Positions 52,601 to 61,916 of a stretch of DNA of 62,571 bases are shown here, piece by piece. Each line of letters opens with the position of its first letter. Within the stretch, counting starts at the first letter, position 1. Source of the DNA: Ohtaekwangia sp966211525 (GTDB lineage Bacteria; Bacteroidota; Bacteroidia; Cytophagales; Cyclobacteriaceae); contig CBIHOZ010000020.1 in NCBI GenBank assembly GCA_966211525.1, positions 1-62,571 on the forward strand, written 5' to 3'. The translations under genes and the position numbers were made by a program. Below the pieces are notes generated by a model. The model was not told where the DNA came from, did not search any database, and saw only the letters and a list, made by a program, of their open reading frames with translations.

Positions 52601-53196
52601 TCAATGCCGAGACACTTGATTACTCCGCTATCACCAACACATTGCGTCCGGGTGATATGAAGTATAAAGACTATAACAATGATGGAAAGATCACACCAGA
52701 CGATCGCGTTCGTAACGACCGCACCAACATTCCGCTCTTCCAGGGAGGTTTGAATATAGGTGCCCGCTATAAGAACTTCGATCTTTCTATATTGTTCCAG
52801 GGAGCAGCCGGTGCACAGGTATATGTGAGTACCGGTGAATCCGGAAGTATCGGTAACTTCCTGCTGGATGTGTACAAGAACCGCTGGACAATTGAGAACC
52901 CTAGCAGCGAACATCCGCGTATTGCAGACAGAAGTAACCAGTATTACTCAAACGACAATACATACTGGCTGCGCAGCTCAGACTATATCCGTCTTAAAAA
53001 TATAGAGGTAGGATATACGATTCCGTCTACATTGGCAAGCCGTGTAGGTATAGGAAGTCTGCGTGTATATGTTAACGCACTCAACCTGCTTACCTTCGAT
53101 AAATTCAATGTGTTTGATCCTGAATCAACCGGTGGTACCGGTCAGTATTATCCACAAGCGAGAATCCTGAATACAGGTTTAACGGTAACATTTTAA
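49672..53196 (+). CDS. SusC/RagA-family TonB-linked transporter with STN signalling domain, module 2
   Basis: An outer-membrane importer of 1174 residues. The start at 49672 (MQEILQTHINLSKIMRITLSQIAVMLIL) is preferred over an in-frame ATG at 49627 because the signal helix follows at the usual distance. STN domain (about 45-115, SVTLTVERTSLSKALDKIEKSASVRFVYSK); carboxypeptidase-D regulatory-like domain (AGRVTDGETGLPGVNVLVKG); TonB-box region QLSEVVVVGYGEQKKETVTG; plug with IRGSNTLGSNDALIVIDG and ISVLKDASAAIYGSRAANGV; barrel ending GLTVTF. The STN domain implies signalling to the FecR encoded upstream. SusD follows after 12 bp. Confidence 0.92.
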   Translation: MQEILQTHINLSKIMRITLSQIAVMLILTGISRAEVGKAQSLLDRSVTLTVERTSLSKALDKIEKSASVRFVYSKNFISIKEEVSFHAEKEKLESVLNRLLGPLNIRYQVIKDRIVLNKVRTDDEEEETTTEESTAILAPVAIAGRVTDGETGLPGVNVLVKGSTIGTTTDSDGRYTLEVPDGSTTLVFSFIGFVTQEVDISNRTTVDVVLVADVQQLSEVVVVGYGEQKKETVTGSVASVKGSDLVKSPAVNLTNSIAGRMPGVIAVNRSGEPGYDGSSIRIRGSNTLGSNDALIVIDGIPARAGGIERLNPADIESISVLKDASAAIYGSRAANGVILITTKRGKTGKPEILYSFNQGWAQPTVVPELADATQFAEMRNELEIFNLPVDEWNAANTAFKQTGSYTRPNGTVVDAPYTPEDFQKFRDGSDPWGHPNTDWYDATLKTWSPQSRHNLQLTGGTENFKYLASLGYQNQDAYYKNAATGYKQYDLRVNLDANINKYIKTTIGILGRQENRFYPTRSAGAIFRMQMRGIPTQPAFWPNGLPGPDIENGENPVVITTNQTGYDRDTRYYVQTNGSVDITIPWVKGLKLTGTASVDKFVKRTKKWETPWYLYTWDKVSYEADGVTPKLSKGQRGPSEPRLTQGDEDQLNVLLGGIITYEKSFNDHAVTILAGTNRETIENDNFNAYRRFFISSSVDQLIAGGNAEKNANGGGWERARINYFGRVAYNYKEKYLLEFLWRYDGSYMFPESTRYGFFPGIMGGWQISEEDFWKNNINIVSYLKLRGSWGQLGNDQIYYDVNNNGVIDGDELQEYQYLSTNAFRSYIIGGQEVGTIYETRVPNPTVTWEVANNFNLGLEGALLAGKINFSVDVFWNKRSNILWRKNASVPQTTGMTLPAENIGKVNNKGWEFQVGYNGQLGELSYNVSVNGGYAKNKVIYWDEAPGAPEWQRTTGRPMYTYNAYQYDGVFATQEEINAETLDYSAITNTLRPGDMKYKDYNNDGKITPDDRVRNDRTNIPLFQGGLNIGARYKNFDLSILFQGAAGAQVYVSTGESGSIGNFLLDVYKNRWTIENPSSEHPRIADRSNQYYSNDNTYWLRSSDYIRLKNIEVGYTIPSTLASRVGIGSLRVYVNALNLLTFDKFNVFDPESTGGTGQYYPQARILNTGLTVTF

Positions 53197-53208
53197 ACAA
53201 CCTTATCT

Positions 53209-55101
53209 ATGAAGAATATGATAAAGCATAAAATGATGGCGTTTGGAGCAGTCATCGCTTTACTTGCCCTCGCAGGTTGTAGCGATGATTTTGTCAGCAC
53301 CAAACCACTCAACGAAGTACCGTCTGAAGATGTATGGAAAGATCCAGGACTGGCGCAAGCCTTTGTTACCGATATATATAATGGACTGGGTAATGGCGGA
53401 TTTGATGAGCAGATGCTCGCATCCCTTACCGATGAAGCTATATTTACCCATCCCGGTCGCGGTATAAATACAATTACCGAAGCACGTTCTAACCCAGCTG
53501 ATATAGGATGGGTAAACAACACGCTGAACTGGACCAATATGTACCAACGCATCCGCGCCTGCAACCTGGCTATTGAAAACCTGGAAACACCTCAATTCGA
53601 AAACACCGGGCAGATTGATGCCAGTGTGTTGAGAGGTGAAGCATACTTTATGCGTGCCTATTTCTACCATCAGTTGCTGCGTTACTATGGTGGTATACCG
53701 ATTGTAGACAGAAGCTATAAGCTTGGGGAAACAGACTATACAATTGCGCGAAATACATTTGAAGAATGTGTAGAGTTCATTGTAGGCGATTGTGATCTTG
53801 CCGCAGGGTTTCTCGCAGGTAAATCGATGGCTAAAGGACGCGCTTCTCAGGCAGCAGCTCTGGCGTTAAAGACCCGGGTTCTTACATATGCTGCAAGCGA
53901 CCTCCATAATATACCAACTATTTTGGATATTGAGAGCTACGCAAAAATTTTAGCCGACTACAAGCCTGAGGAACTAAACCTTTTCGGATATACTACAGGT
54001 AATCGTGATGATCGCTGGAAAAGAGCAAAAGATGCTGCACTGGCGGCGCTGGAAGTAGCAGGAGGAGGCTATCAATTTGGATTAGCAGCTCCGGTAAGCG
54101 GGGAACAAGGAACTGCTAATTATGCAAATATAGCGCTGGCAAAAAATGGTGGCGAAAACGAGTTACTCTTTGCACGTTATTTTATCAATGCCAAAGATGA
54201 AGGCGGAGCATGGGTTGGTCGTAACAATGGCCCCAACGGTTATCATAACTGGGCCGGTAATACACCGGTACAAAACCTGGTAGATGATTATGAGATGATG
54301 GATGGTACAGCGTTCGATTGGGACAACCCTGATCATGCTGCAGCTCCTTACCAGGATAGAGATCCGCGTTTCTATGCAACCGTGCTTTACGATGGCGCTC
54401 CGTGGAAACCACGCACGGCTGATGCTGCTGGAAAGGATCCAAACAACCAAATCCAAACAGGGCAATACCAAGTTGTAAACAGTTCTGGTAGTGTAGTCTC
54501 CTATTTCGGATTAGATACGCGTCAGAGTTCTATTGAAGACTGGAACGGTACACGTACCGGATACTATATGAAGAAATTCATCGATCCGGATCCGGCTATA
54601 GTAGATCAAAATACACGTCAGCAGATACCCTGGCCATTTCTTCGCTATACCGAAATCGTGCTGAATCTTATAGAGGCACGGATTGAACTGAAAGAGGAGG
54701 CCGAGGCTATAGCCTTGCTGAATCAGATACGCTTCCGCGCAGGGATGCCTGCAGTTGCAGAAACAGGTACGGCACTCATGGCACGTTATCGAAATGAACG
54801 AAGAGTAGAACTTGCCTATGAAGAACATCGCTATCATGATGCAAGACGTTGGTTGATTGCCGCAGAAACGTTGGGACAAAAAGCAGGGCGTATAAACATA
54901 ACGGCTACACTAAAACCCGGTAAAGATGTTCGCATCTATAAGTACGATACCGATAATTATAATTACAAATATGAACCGTTGGATATTGATCCGGGTATAG
55001 AGAACCGCATGTGGGACGACAAAATGTATTACTTGCCTATCCACCGCGATGAGATAAACCGTAACAATAAATTGCTTCAGAATCCGGGATACGTTAATTA
55101 A
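53209..55101 (+). CDS. SusD/RagB-family lipoprotein, module 2
   Basis: A 630-residue surface lipoprotein with the lipobox LALAGC (about residue 24) and SusD features: SDDFVSTKPLNEVPSEDVW near the mature N-terminus, LRGEAYFMRAYFYHQLLRYYGGIPIV in the TPR part, and a C-terminal YTEIVLNLIEARIELKEEAEA and YRNERRVELAYEEHRYHDARRW. It completes sigma/FecR module 2 and partners SusC at 49672. A 16-bp hairpin lies 25 nt after the stop, before the next gene. Confidence 0.92.
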   Translation: MKNMIKHKMMAFGAVIALLALAGCSDDFVSTKPLNEVPSEDVWKDPGLAQAFVTDIYNGLGNGGFDEQMLASLTDEAIFTHPGRGINTITEARSNPADIGWVNNTLNWTNMYQRIRACNLAIENLETPQFENTGQIDASVLRGEAYFMRAYFYHQLLRYYGGIPIVDRSYKLGETDYTIARNTFEECVEFIVGDCDLAAGFLAGKSMAKGRASQAAALALKTRVLTYAASDLHNIPTILDIESYAKILADYKPEELNLFGYTTGNRDDRWKRAKDAALAALEVAGGGYQFGLAAPVSGEQGTANYANIALAKNGGENELLFARYFINAKDEGGAWVGRNNGPNGYHNWAGNTPVQNLVDDYEMMDGTAFDWDNPDHAAAPYQDRDPRFYATVLYDGAPWKPRTADAAGKDPNNQIQTGQYQVVNSSGSVVSYFGLDTRQSSIEDWNGTRTGYYMKKFIDPDPAIVDQNTRQQIPWPFLRYTEIVLNLIEARIELKEEAEAIALLNQIRFRAGMPAVAETGTALMARYRNERRVELAYEEHRYHDARRWLIAAETLGQKAGRINITATLKPGKDVRIYKYDTDNYNYKYEPLDIDPGIENRMWDDKMYYLPIHRDEINRNNKLLQNPGYVN

Positions 55102-55126
55102 AAGTAGGCTATATTAAACTATATTT

Positions 55127-55166
55127 AGAATCTATACTCATGCGTAAAAACATGGGTATAGATTCT
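55127..55166 (+). terminator. Long hairpin after SusD module 2
   Basis: 16-nt arms (55127-55142 and 55151-55166, one T-G wobble) around an 8-nt A-rich loop, followed by GTACTTTT. It probably reduces read-through from the SusCD unit into the FG-GAP gene 26 bp further on. Confidence 0.65.
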
Positions 55167-55192
55167 GTACTTTTAACTACATCCTGATCAAC

Positions 55193-58100
55193 TTGAAACG
55201 CCTATCCCTACATTACTTGGTGTTCGTATTACTATATACAGCAGCCTGTCGCGAAACGCCTCAACATACAGAAACACCGGCACAGCCTGCCCCGGAAACG
55301 CTCTTCCGGCTACTGCCGCCGGCTGCTACCAACATCAGCTTTAGCAATACACTTACCGAAGGTCTCAACACCAACGTACTGATCTACGAATACTTTTACA
55401 ACGGTGGCGGTGTAGCTGCAGGCGATCTGAACGGAGATGGTCTTGACGATTTATACTTTACCGCAAACATGGCTGCGGATAGACTATATCTCAATCAGGG
55501 CAACATGCAGTTTGCTGACATAACACAAGCCGCAGGCATTGCTACGCGCAACGGCCCTTGGAAAACCGGTGTTACCATGGCCGATGTAAATGGTGATGGC
55601 AGGCTGGATATATATGTTTGTTACTCCGGAAATCTGCGTCCTGAAAGACGATTGAACGAACTATATATCAATACCGGTAATGATGCCAAAGGTATTCCGC
55701 AGTTCAGGGAAGAAGGGAAGAAATATGGATTGGACAGTCCGGCTACAAGTACACAAGGCTACTTTTTTGATTATGATCGCGATGGCGATCTGGACATGTT
55801 CCTGTTGAATCACAACATCAACGCACTACCGGTTTTGAATGAAGCCAACACAGCAACGATGCTTCGCGAAGAAGATCCCATAAGTGGCGTAAGACTATAC
55901 CGCAACGACAAAAATTACTTTAAGGAAGTAAACGCCAAAGCAGGCATCAGCAGTACAGAGCTTACGTACGGGCTGGGCGCAGGGCTTGCTGATCTGAATA
56001 ACGATGGCTGGACGGATATCTATATCAGTCACGATTATAACGTGCCTGACTATTTATACATTAATAACAAGAACGGAACCTTCACCGATAAACTGAAATC
56101 CGTAGTCGGTCATACATCTAACTTTTCAATGGGTAATGATATAGTCGATATCAACAACGATACGCAACCTGATATATATACCCTCGATATGCTGCCGGAA
56201 GACAACCGCAGGCAGAAGCTCTTGATGGCACCTGATAATTATGGAAAATTTGATTTGAACGTTCGCGTGGGTTTTCATTACCAGTATATGCGTAACATGC
56301 TGCAGTTGAATAACGGTGATGGAACATTCAGCGAGATTGGTCAGCTGGCAGGAGTGTCCAATACCGATTGGAGCTGGGCCGCACTCTTTGCCGATTATGA
56401 TAACGATGGCTGGAAAGACCTCCTGGTAACAAATGGCTACCTGCGCGATTTTACCAACCTCGACTTTGTAAAATACCTGGACAACTATATACAGCAAAAA
56501 GGAAGGTTGATGCGTGAAGATGTGTTGCAGCTTGTACACCAGATCCCGGCTTCCAATGTTTCGAACTATATATTTCGAAACAACGGTGATCTCACGTTTA
56601 GCAAGAATAATATAGCCTGGGGCCTTACGCAGACATCCAACAGCAATGGCGCGGCTTATTCGGATTTGGACAATGATGGTGATCTGGACATTATCATCAA
56701 CAACGTTAACATACCGGCATTTATTTACCAGAACCAAAATATACAGCAGACGAAGCATCATTACCTGAAAGTAAAGCTGGAAGGAGCCGGTAAAAATACA
56801 ATGGGACTTGGTGCTAAAGTCATTGCGCGGGTAAAGGGTAAAAAGCAAGTTGTGGAGCAAATGCCGTCACGCGGATATCAATCCAGTGTGTCGCCTGTTC
56901 TGCATATAGGGCTTGGAGACGAGACGGTAATAGATTCAGTGCAGGTAATCTGGCTCTCGGGTAAGCAGCAACTTTTAAAGCAGGTAAAAGCAGATCAACT
57001 AGTGGTGGTAAAGGAAACGGATGCTACAGACAAATATATACCACGTGACGTGGTGAAACCCATCTTTACGCGAACGCAAAAACTTTCGTTTACCCATCAG
57101 CAAGACTATATCAATGATTTCAAAAGACAACCGCTCATGGTAAACCCGTTGTCGTTTAACGGGCCGGCTTTGGCAAAAGCCGATGTAAATGGTGACGGTC
57201 TTGAAGATATATATACCGGTGGCGGCATAGGACAACCCGGCGAATTATTTATTCAGCAAAAGGGCGGAAAATTTACCAGCAAAGGACAACCTGCATTTAT
57301 AGCCGACAAAGTATATGACGACACCGATGCTATATTTACCGATGTAAATGCCGATGGCCACGCAGACCTCTACGTATGCAGTGGAGGATATCATCAGTTT
57401 GAACCGGATGCTGCTACCTTACAGGATCGTTTATACCTCAACGATGGCAAGGGTAATTTTACGAAAGCAGCCGATGCATTGCCTGCCATGCATACCAGTA
57501 AGAGCTGCGTGCGCGTTAGCGATGTAAATGGTGATGGCGCGCCCGATCTGTTTGTAGGCAGTCGTGTTATACCGGGGCGTTACCCGGAAACACCGGAAAG
57601 TTATTTACTGATCAACGATGGTAAAGGTAAATTTACCAATGCTATTGCGTCATGGTCACCGAGTCTGCAAACTATAGGTATGGTTACAGATGCAGCCTTT
57701 ACCGATCTGAATGGCGATAAGATGAACGATCTGATCGTAGTAGGCGAGTGGATACCGGTAACTGTATTCATAAATGAAAATGGTAAACTGGCCGATCGGA
57801 CTCGCGATTACTTTTCGAAATCCTATAGCGGCTGGTGGAACCGGATTGTGACCGGAGATTTTAATCATGATGGTAAAACGGATCTTGTTATCGGTAACAT
57901 CGGACTCAACACACAATGCAAAGCCAGCGATTCCGAGCCTGTCGAAATGTTTTATAAAGATTTTGATAACAACGGTTCGGTCGATCCGATTCTGTGCTCC
58001 TATATACAAGGGGCGAGTTATCCCTATGTAACACGCGATGAACTGCTCGAGCAGATCGGCTCCAAGCGAAAGCGATTTCCCGATTATAAAAGTTATGGCG

Positions 58101-58522
58101 ATGCAACCCTCACCGATGTTTTTACAAGTGAAGAACTCGTTGGTGTAAAAAAACTTTCTGCCAACTATTTGCAAACGGTATGCTTTCTGAGCGATGCACA
58201 GGGAAAATTCCATGAAAAAACGTTGCCGGTGCAAGCACAGATGTCACCCGTTTATGTAATTATTCCACTAGATTACAACGCTGATGGAAACGAAGATTTA
58301 ATTTTAGGAGGCAACATTAACCACGCGCGATTGAAATTCGGAAAATACGATGCTAACTATGGTATGTTACTGCAGGGTGATGACAGTGGCAATTTTAAGT
58401 ATATTTCACAACAACGCTCGGGCTTCCGGCTCACAGGTGATGTGCGAAGCGCAGTAACGCTGGGCAGCACGATAATCTTTGGAATCAACGAACAACCTAT
58501 ACAAGCATATTCTCATCAATAG
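55193..58522 (+). CDS. FG-GAP/VCBS repeat lipoprotein with ASPIC/UnbV domain (CRTAC1-like)
   Basis: An exported 1109-residue lipoprotein (lipobox TAAC, about residue 19). The start is TTG at 55193: it gives the signal MKRLSLHYLVFVLLYTAAC, and no ATG lies before the mature protein. Two beta-propellers carry at least fourteen calcium-binding DxDxDG-type loops (DLNGDGLDD, DVNGDGRLD, DYDRDGDLD, DLNNDGWTD, DYDNDGWKD, DLDNDGDLD and so on). They flank an ASPIC/UnbV domain (about 520-600, GLGAKVIARVKGKKQVVEQMPSRGYQSS). Such proteins commonly follow SusCD pairs in Bacteroidota; their ligand is unknown, probably a carbohydrate. Confidence 0.85.
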   Translation: MKRLSLHYLVFVLLYTAACRETPQHTETPAQPAPETLFRLLPPAATNISFSNTLTEGLNTNVLIYEYFYNGGGVAAGDLNGDGLDDLYFTANMAADRLYLNQGNMQFADITQAAGIATRNGPWKTGVTMADVNGDGRLDIYVCYSGNLRPERRLNELYINTGNDAKGIPQFREEGKKYGLDSPATSTQGYFFDYDRDGDLDMFLLNHNINALPVLNEANTATMLREEDPISGVRLYRNDKNYFKEVNAKAGISSTELTYGLGAGLADLNNDGWTDIYISHDYNVPDYLYINNKNGTFTDKLKSVVGHTSNFSMGNDIVDINNDTQPDIYTLDMLPEDNRRQKLLMAPDNYGKFDLNVRVGFHYQYMRNMLQLNNGDGTFSEIGQLAGVSNTDWSWAALFADYDNDGWKDLLVTNGYLRDFTNLDFVKYLDNYIQQKGRLMREDVLQLVHQIPASNVSNYIFRNNGDLTFSKNNIAWGLTQTSNSNGAAYSDLDNDGDLDIIINNVNIPAFIYQNQNIQQTKHHYLKVKLEGAGKNTMGLGAKVIARVKGKKQVVEQMPSRGYQSSVSPVLHIGLGDETVIDSVQVIWLSGKQQLLKQVKADQLVVVKETDATDKYIPRDVVKPIFTRTQKLSFTHQQDYINDFKRQPLMVNPLSFNGPALAKADVNGDGLEDIYTGGGIGQPGELFIQQKGGKFTSKGQPAFIADKVYDDTDAIFTDVNADGHADLYVCSGGYHQFEPDAATLQDRLYLNDGKGNFTKAADALPAMHTSKSCVRVSDVNGDGAPDLFVGSRVIPGRYPETPESYLLINDGKGKFTNAIASWSPSLQTIGMVTDAAFTDLNGDKMNDLIVVGEWIPVTVFINENGKLADRTRDYFSKSYSGWWNRIVTGDFNHDGKTDLVIGNIGLNTQCKASDSEPVEMFYKDFDNNGSVDPILCSYIQGASYPYVTRDELLEQIGSKRKRFPDYKSYGDATLTDVFTSEELVGVKKLSANYLQTVCFLSDAQGKFHEKTLPVQAQMSPVYVIIPLDYNADGNEDLILGGNINHARLKFGKYDANYGMLLQGDDSGNFKYISQQRSGFRLTGDVRSAVTLGSTIIFGINEQPIQAYSHQ

Positions 58523-58550
58523 TTTCAGATATATAGTTCAGAAGTAAAAA

Positions 58551-61500
58551 ATGATAAGCACGTTTATTCGGAAAAGTCTCACGCTGGTATGGCTGGCGTG
58601 TATAGCAGCGGGGTTTACCGCCTGCGATGATTCATCAACACCACGCATTCTTGTATTTACCAAAACGGCAGGATTCTATCACGAATCGATTCCTAGCGGT
58701 GTAGCAGCTATTCAAAAGCTTGGGAAAGAAAATGGTTTTGAAGTAGACACTACAAAGGATGCACACATCTTTACCGAGGATGAACTGAAACGATACAAGG
58801 CTGTAGTATTTCTCAGTACAACCGGTAATATTCTCAATGCCGATCAGCAGGTGGCCTTCGAGCGCTATATACAGGCCGGTGGTGGTTATGTGGGGATTCA
58901 TGCAGCGGCAGATACGGAGTACGAATGGCCGTGGTATAACAAACTGGTAGGAGCGTATTTTCTCAACCATCCAAATAATCCGAACGTTCGCAGTGCTGCG
59001 ATGAATGTAGTGGACACCACCCATCTGGCAACGAAAGGGCTACCCGCCCGCTGGGAGCGCACAGACGAGTGGTATAACTATAAAAGCATATATACCGGTA
59101 TCAACACCCTGATATTGCTGGATGAAGACAGCTACGATGGTGGTGAGAACGGTGACAACCACCCGATTGCGTGGTATCATGATTATGATGGCGGTCGCGC
59201 TTTCTATACAGGAGGCGGACATACAAACGAAACCTATAGCGAGCCGCTGTTCCTGAAGCATTTGCTGGGCGGTATACAATATGCCATGGGTGCCAATGTA
59301 AAATTAGATTATGCAAAAGCATACGCAGTAAAATCTCCGGAGGAAAATCGCTTTACAAAAACAATTCTCAGTAACGATCTCAATGAACCGATGGAGCTCG
59401 CTGTTGCGCCTGACGGACGCGTATTCTTTGCGGAACGTGCCGGTAAATTTTTTGTATACCAGCCATCTGATAATACCACGAAGCTTGTTCACCAGTTTAC
59501 CGTAATGCCTGATAACAAGGAAGGTTTTGGTAACGGTTTGCTGGGTGTAACGCTCGATCCTGATTACGAAAAGAATAACTATATCTATTTCTTTTATACA
59601 CCCGATACAAAGCCTGCGCATCAGAATGTATCCCGGTTCAGAATCGGTAAGGACAATGTACTTGATCTGAAATCTGAAAAAGTTTTGCTGCAGATACCGC
59701 TGGAGCTTGAAGTAAGTGCGCATACCGGTGGTTCACTCGCATGGGACAGTGACAAGAATCTATATATATCTACCGGTGATAACACCGTGCCCTTTGCCTC
59801 GGATGGCTTTGCTCCAATCGATGAAATTCCGGGACGCATTACCTATGATGCACAACGTTCTGCCGCGAACACCAACGATCTTCGCGGAAAGATATTGAAG
59901 ATACATCCGGAAGAAGATGGAACGTATACTATACCGGCTGGTAATTTATTCCCGAAAGGAACTCCGCAGACACGTCCGGAGATATATGCGATGGGCTGCC
60001 GTAACCCGTATCGTATATCGGTTGACGCAGCTACAGGTATAGTATATTGGGGAGAGATCGGTCCCGACTCCGGCAAAGATGGTGCACAAGGACCGCGTGG
60101 TTATGATGAGATCAACCAGGCAAAAACTCCCGGTAATTATGGATGGCCTTACTTTGTAGGTGATAATAAAGCATACCATGAATTTGATTTTGCAACGAAG
60201 TCGGTAGGCGCATTGTTCGATCCGAATGCACCGGTAAATACATCGCCCAACAATACCGGTGCAAAAGAATTACCGCCTGCGCGCAAGGCAATGATCTGGT
60301 ATCCGTACGATCGCTCAGATGAATTTCCGGATATAGGTGCAGGAGGACGCAGCGCTATGGCGGGTCCGGTATATCATTACGATGCTGATCTCAAGTCCAA
60401 TACTAAATTTCCGGAATACTTTGACAAGAGTTTGTTCATCTTCGACTGGATGCGTAACTGGGTATATATCGTGCGCCTGGATGCCGAGTATAACTTTAAA
60501 CGCCTCGAGTCTTTTATGCCTGCAACCGGAGATTTCAGAAGACCGATTGATATGGAAGTAGGACCGGACGGATCATTCTACCTGCTCGAATATGGTTCTG
60601 TATATGGTATTGATAACGTAGATGCACGATTGGTACGTATAGATTACAACGGTGGCAATCGTAAACCCGAGGCACATATAGCAAGTAACAATGCGGTTGG
60701 ACTCGCACCGTTGAAAGTAAATTTGAGCAGCAACCCGAGTGTTGATTTTGATGACGATGAACTTACCTACGAATGGTTGATCGATGGAAAGAAAGTAACG
60801 ACAGCGAACGCAGAATATACCTTCGAAAAGGACGGAGTCTTTAATGCAGTATTGAAAGTTACAGATCCTTCCGGAGAAACGGATAGCGATACCTTGCAGA
60901 TTCGCGTAGGCAATACACCGCCTGCCGTAGCTGTTACAACTACCGATAACACCACGTTCTTCTTTGATGACCAGCCGTTGCTATACCAGGTGTCGATCCG
61001 CGATAACGAAGACAAAGCTATAGATCCGGCCGGTACATTTATCGCGTTGAAATATATACCGAAAGCCGGACAGCAGATTGGACATCAGCAGATATCTTCC
61101 TTCAATCTCGGTAAATCGTTGATGGAGGGAAGTGATTGTAAAGCGTGTCACCAGATCAATGGTAAATCAGTAGGACCAGCGTTCATGGAAGTAGCGAAGA
61201 AGTACCAGGCCGATAAAGAGAAGGCGGTGATAAAACTTGCCAACAAGGTAATTACCGGTGGTGGTGGTGTGTGGGGCGATCACGCGATGAACGCACATCC
61301 GCAGCTTTCACGCGAAGACGCTTCTGCTATAGTTCGCTATGTTCTTTCACTGAATGATAAACAACAAGCCGCGAGTCTTCCGACATCCGGAACGGTAACA
61401 TTCAAAGAGCATAAGGATAAAGATGCGCGTGGTCGTTATGCCCTTAGCGCGGTATATACTGACCAGGGAGGTAATGCAGTGCCACTCTCCGGCAGCGATG

Positions 61501-61886
61501 CACTCATATTAAGGCCTGCGCGTGTACAGGCAGAAGAAGCCGATGTAGTTCGCAACATCCATCGTGATGATAATTACCTGGGTAGCATACATCATAAGTC
61601 ATTCTTTGTCTTCAGAAATATTGATCTGAAAGGAGTGAAGCAGCTAACCTATCGTTACTCATCAAAAGAAATTGGCGCGACTATTGAAGTGCATGTTAAC
61701 TCCGTAAGAGGACCGATCATCAGCACCTTGAATTATGAATCTACCGGAGGCTGGGAAAACTATAAAGAAATCACTACTCCTATACAAGATCCGGGAGGAA
61801 AGAACGATCTTTACTTTGTATTCAGGAAAGAACAAGCGCCCAATCACCACATGTTTTCAGTGGACTGGATAGAATTTAAACGATAA
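58551..61886 (+). CDS. ThuA - PQQ-type sugar dehydrogenase - PKD - cytochrome c - CBM-like fusion lipoprotein
   Basis: A 1111-residue exported lipoprotein (lipobox GFTAC, about residue 25). In order: ThuA-like domain (about 30-245, ILVFTKTAGFYHESIPSG, GYVGIHAAADTEYEWPW); a GSDH/sorbosone-dehydrogenase-like six-bladed propeller (about 265-700, ELAVAPDGRVFFAERAG, GNGLLGVTLDPDY, YAMGCRNPYRISVD); a PKD domain (about 705-790); a cytochrome c with heme motif CKACH (863-867); and a C-terminal carbohydrate-binding-like domain (about 985-1111, ending VDWIEFKR). It reads as a periplasmic sugar oxidoreductase passing electrons to its own heme. ThuA homologues act with 3-keto sugars. Substrate is not visible. 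Confidence 0.88.
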   Translation: MISTFIRKSLTLVWLACIAAGFTACDDSSTPRILVFTKTAGFYHESIPSGVAAIQKLGKENGFEVDTTKDAHIFTEDELKRYKAVVFLSTTGNILNADQQVAFERYIQAGGGYVGIHAAADTEYEWPWYNKLVGAYFLNHPNNPNVRSAAMNVVDTTHLATKGLPARWERTDEWYNYKSIYTGINTLILLDEDSYDGGENGDNHPIAWYHDYDGGRAFYTGGGHTNETYSEPLFLKHLLGGIQYAMGANVKLDYAKAYAVKSPEENRFTKTILSNDLNEPMELAVAPDGRVFFAERAGKFFVYQPSDNTTKLVHQFTVMPDNKEGFGNGLLGVTLDPDYEKNNYIYFFYTPDTKPAHQNVSRFRIGKDNVLDLKSEKVLLQIPLELEVSAHTGGSLAWDSDKNLYISTGDNTVPFASDGFAPIDEIPGRITYDAQRSAANTNDLRGKILKIHPEEDGTYTIPAGNLFPKGTPQTRPEIYAMGCRNPYRISVDAATGIVYWGEIGPDSGKDGAQGPRGYDEINQAKTPGNYGWPYFVGDNKAYHEFDFATKSVGALFDPNAPVNTSPNNTGAKELPPARKAMIWYPYDRSDEFPDIGAGGRSAMAGPVYHYDADLKSNTKFPEYFDKSLFIFDWMRNWVYIVRLDAEYNFKRLESFMPATGDFRRPIDMEVGPDGSFYLLEYGSVYGIDNVDARLVRIDYNGGNRKPEAHIASNNAVGLAPLKVNLSSNPSVDFDDDELTYEWLIDGKKVTTANAEYTFEKDGVFNAVLKVTDPSGETDSDTLQIRVGNTPPAVAVTTTDNTTFFFDDQPLLYQVSIRDNEDKAIDPAGTFIALKYIPKAGQQIGHQQISSFNLGKSLMEGSDCKACHQINGKSVGPAFMEVAKKYQADKEKAVIKLANKVITGGGGVWGDHAMNAHPQLSREDASAIVRYVLSLNDKQQAASLPTSGTVTFKEHKDKDARGRYALSAVYTDQGGNAVPLSGSDALILRPARVQAEEADVVRNIHRDDNYLGSIHHKSFFVFRNIDLKGVKQLTYRYSSKEIGATIEVHVNSVRGPIISTLNYESTGGWENYKEITTPIQDPGGKNDLYFVFRKEQAPNHHMFSVDWIEFKR

Positions 61887-61916
61887 ACTTTACCGAACTT
61901 TAACCAGAAGAAAGAT

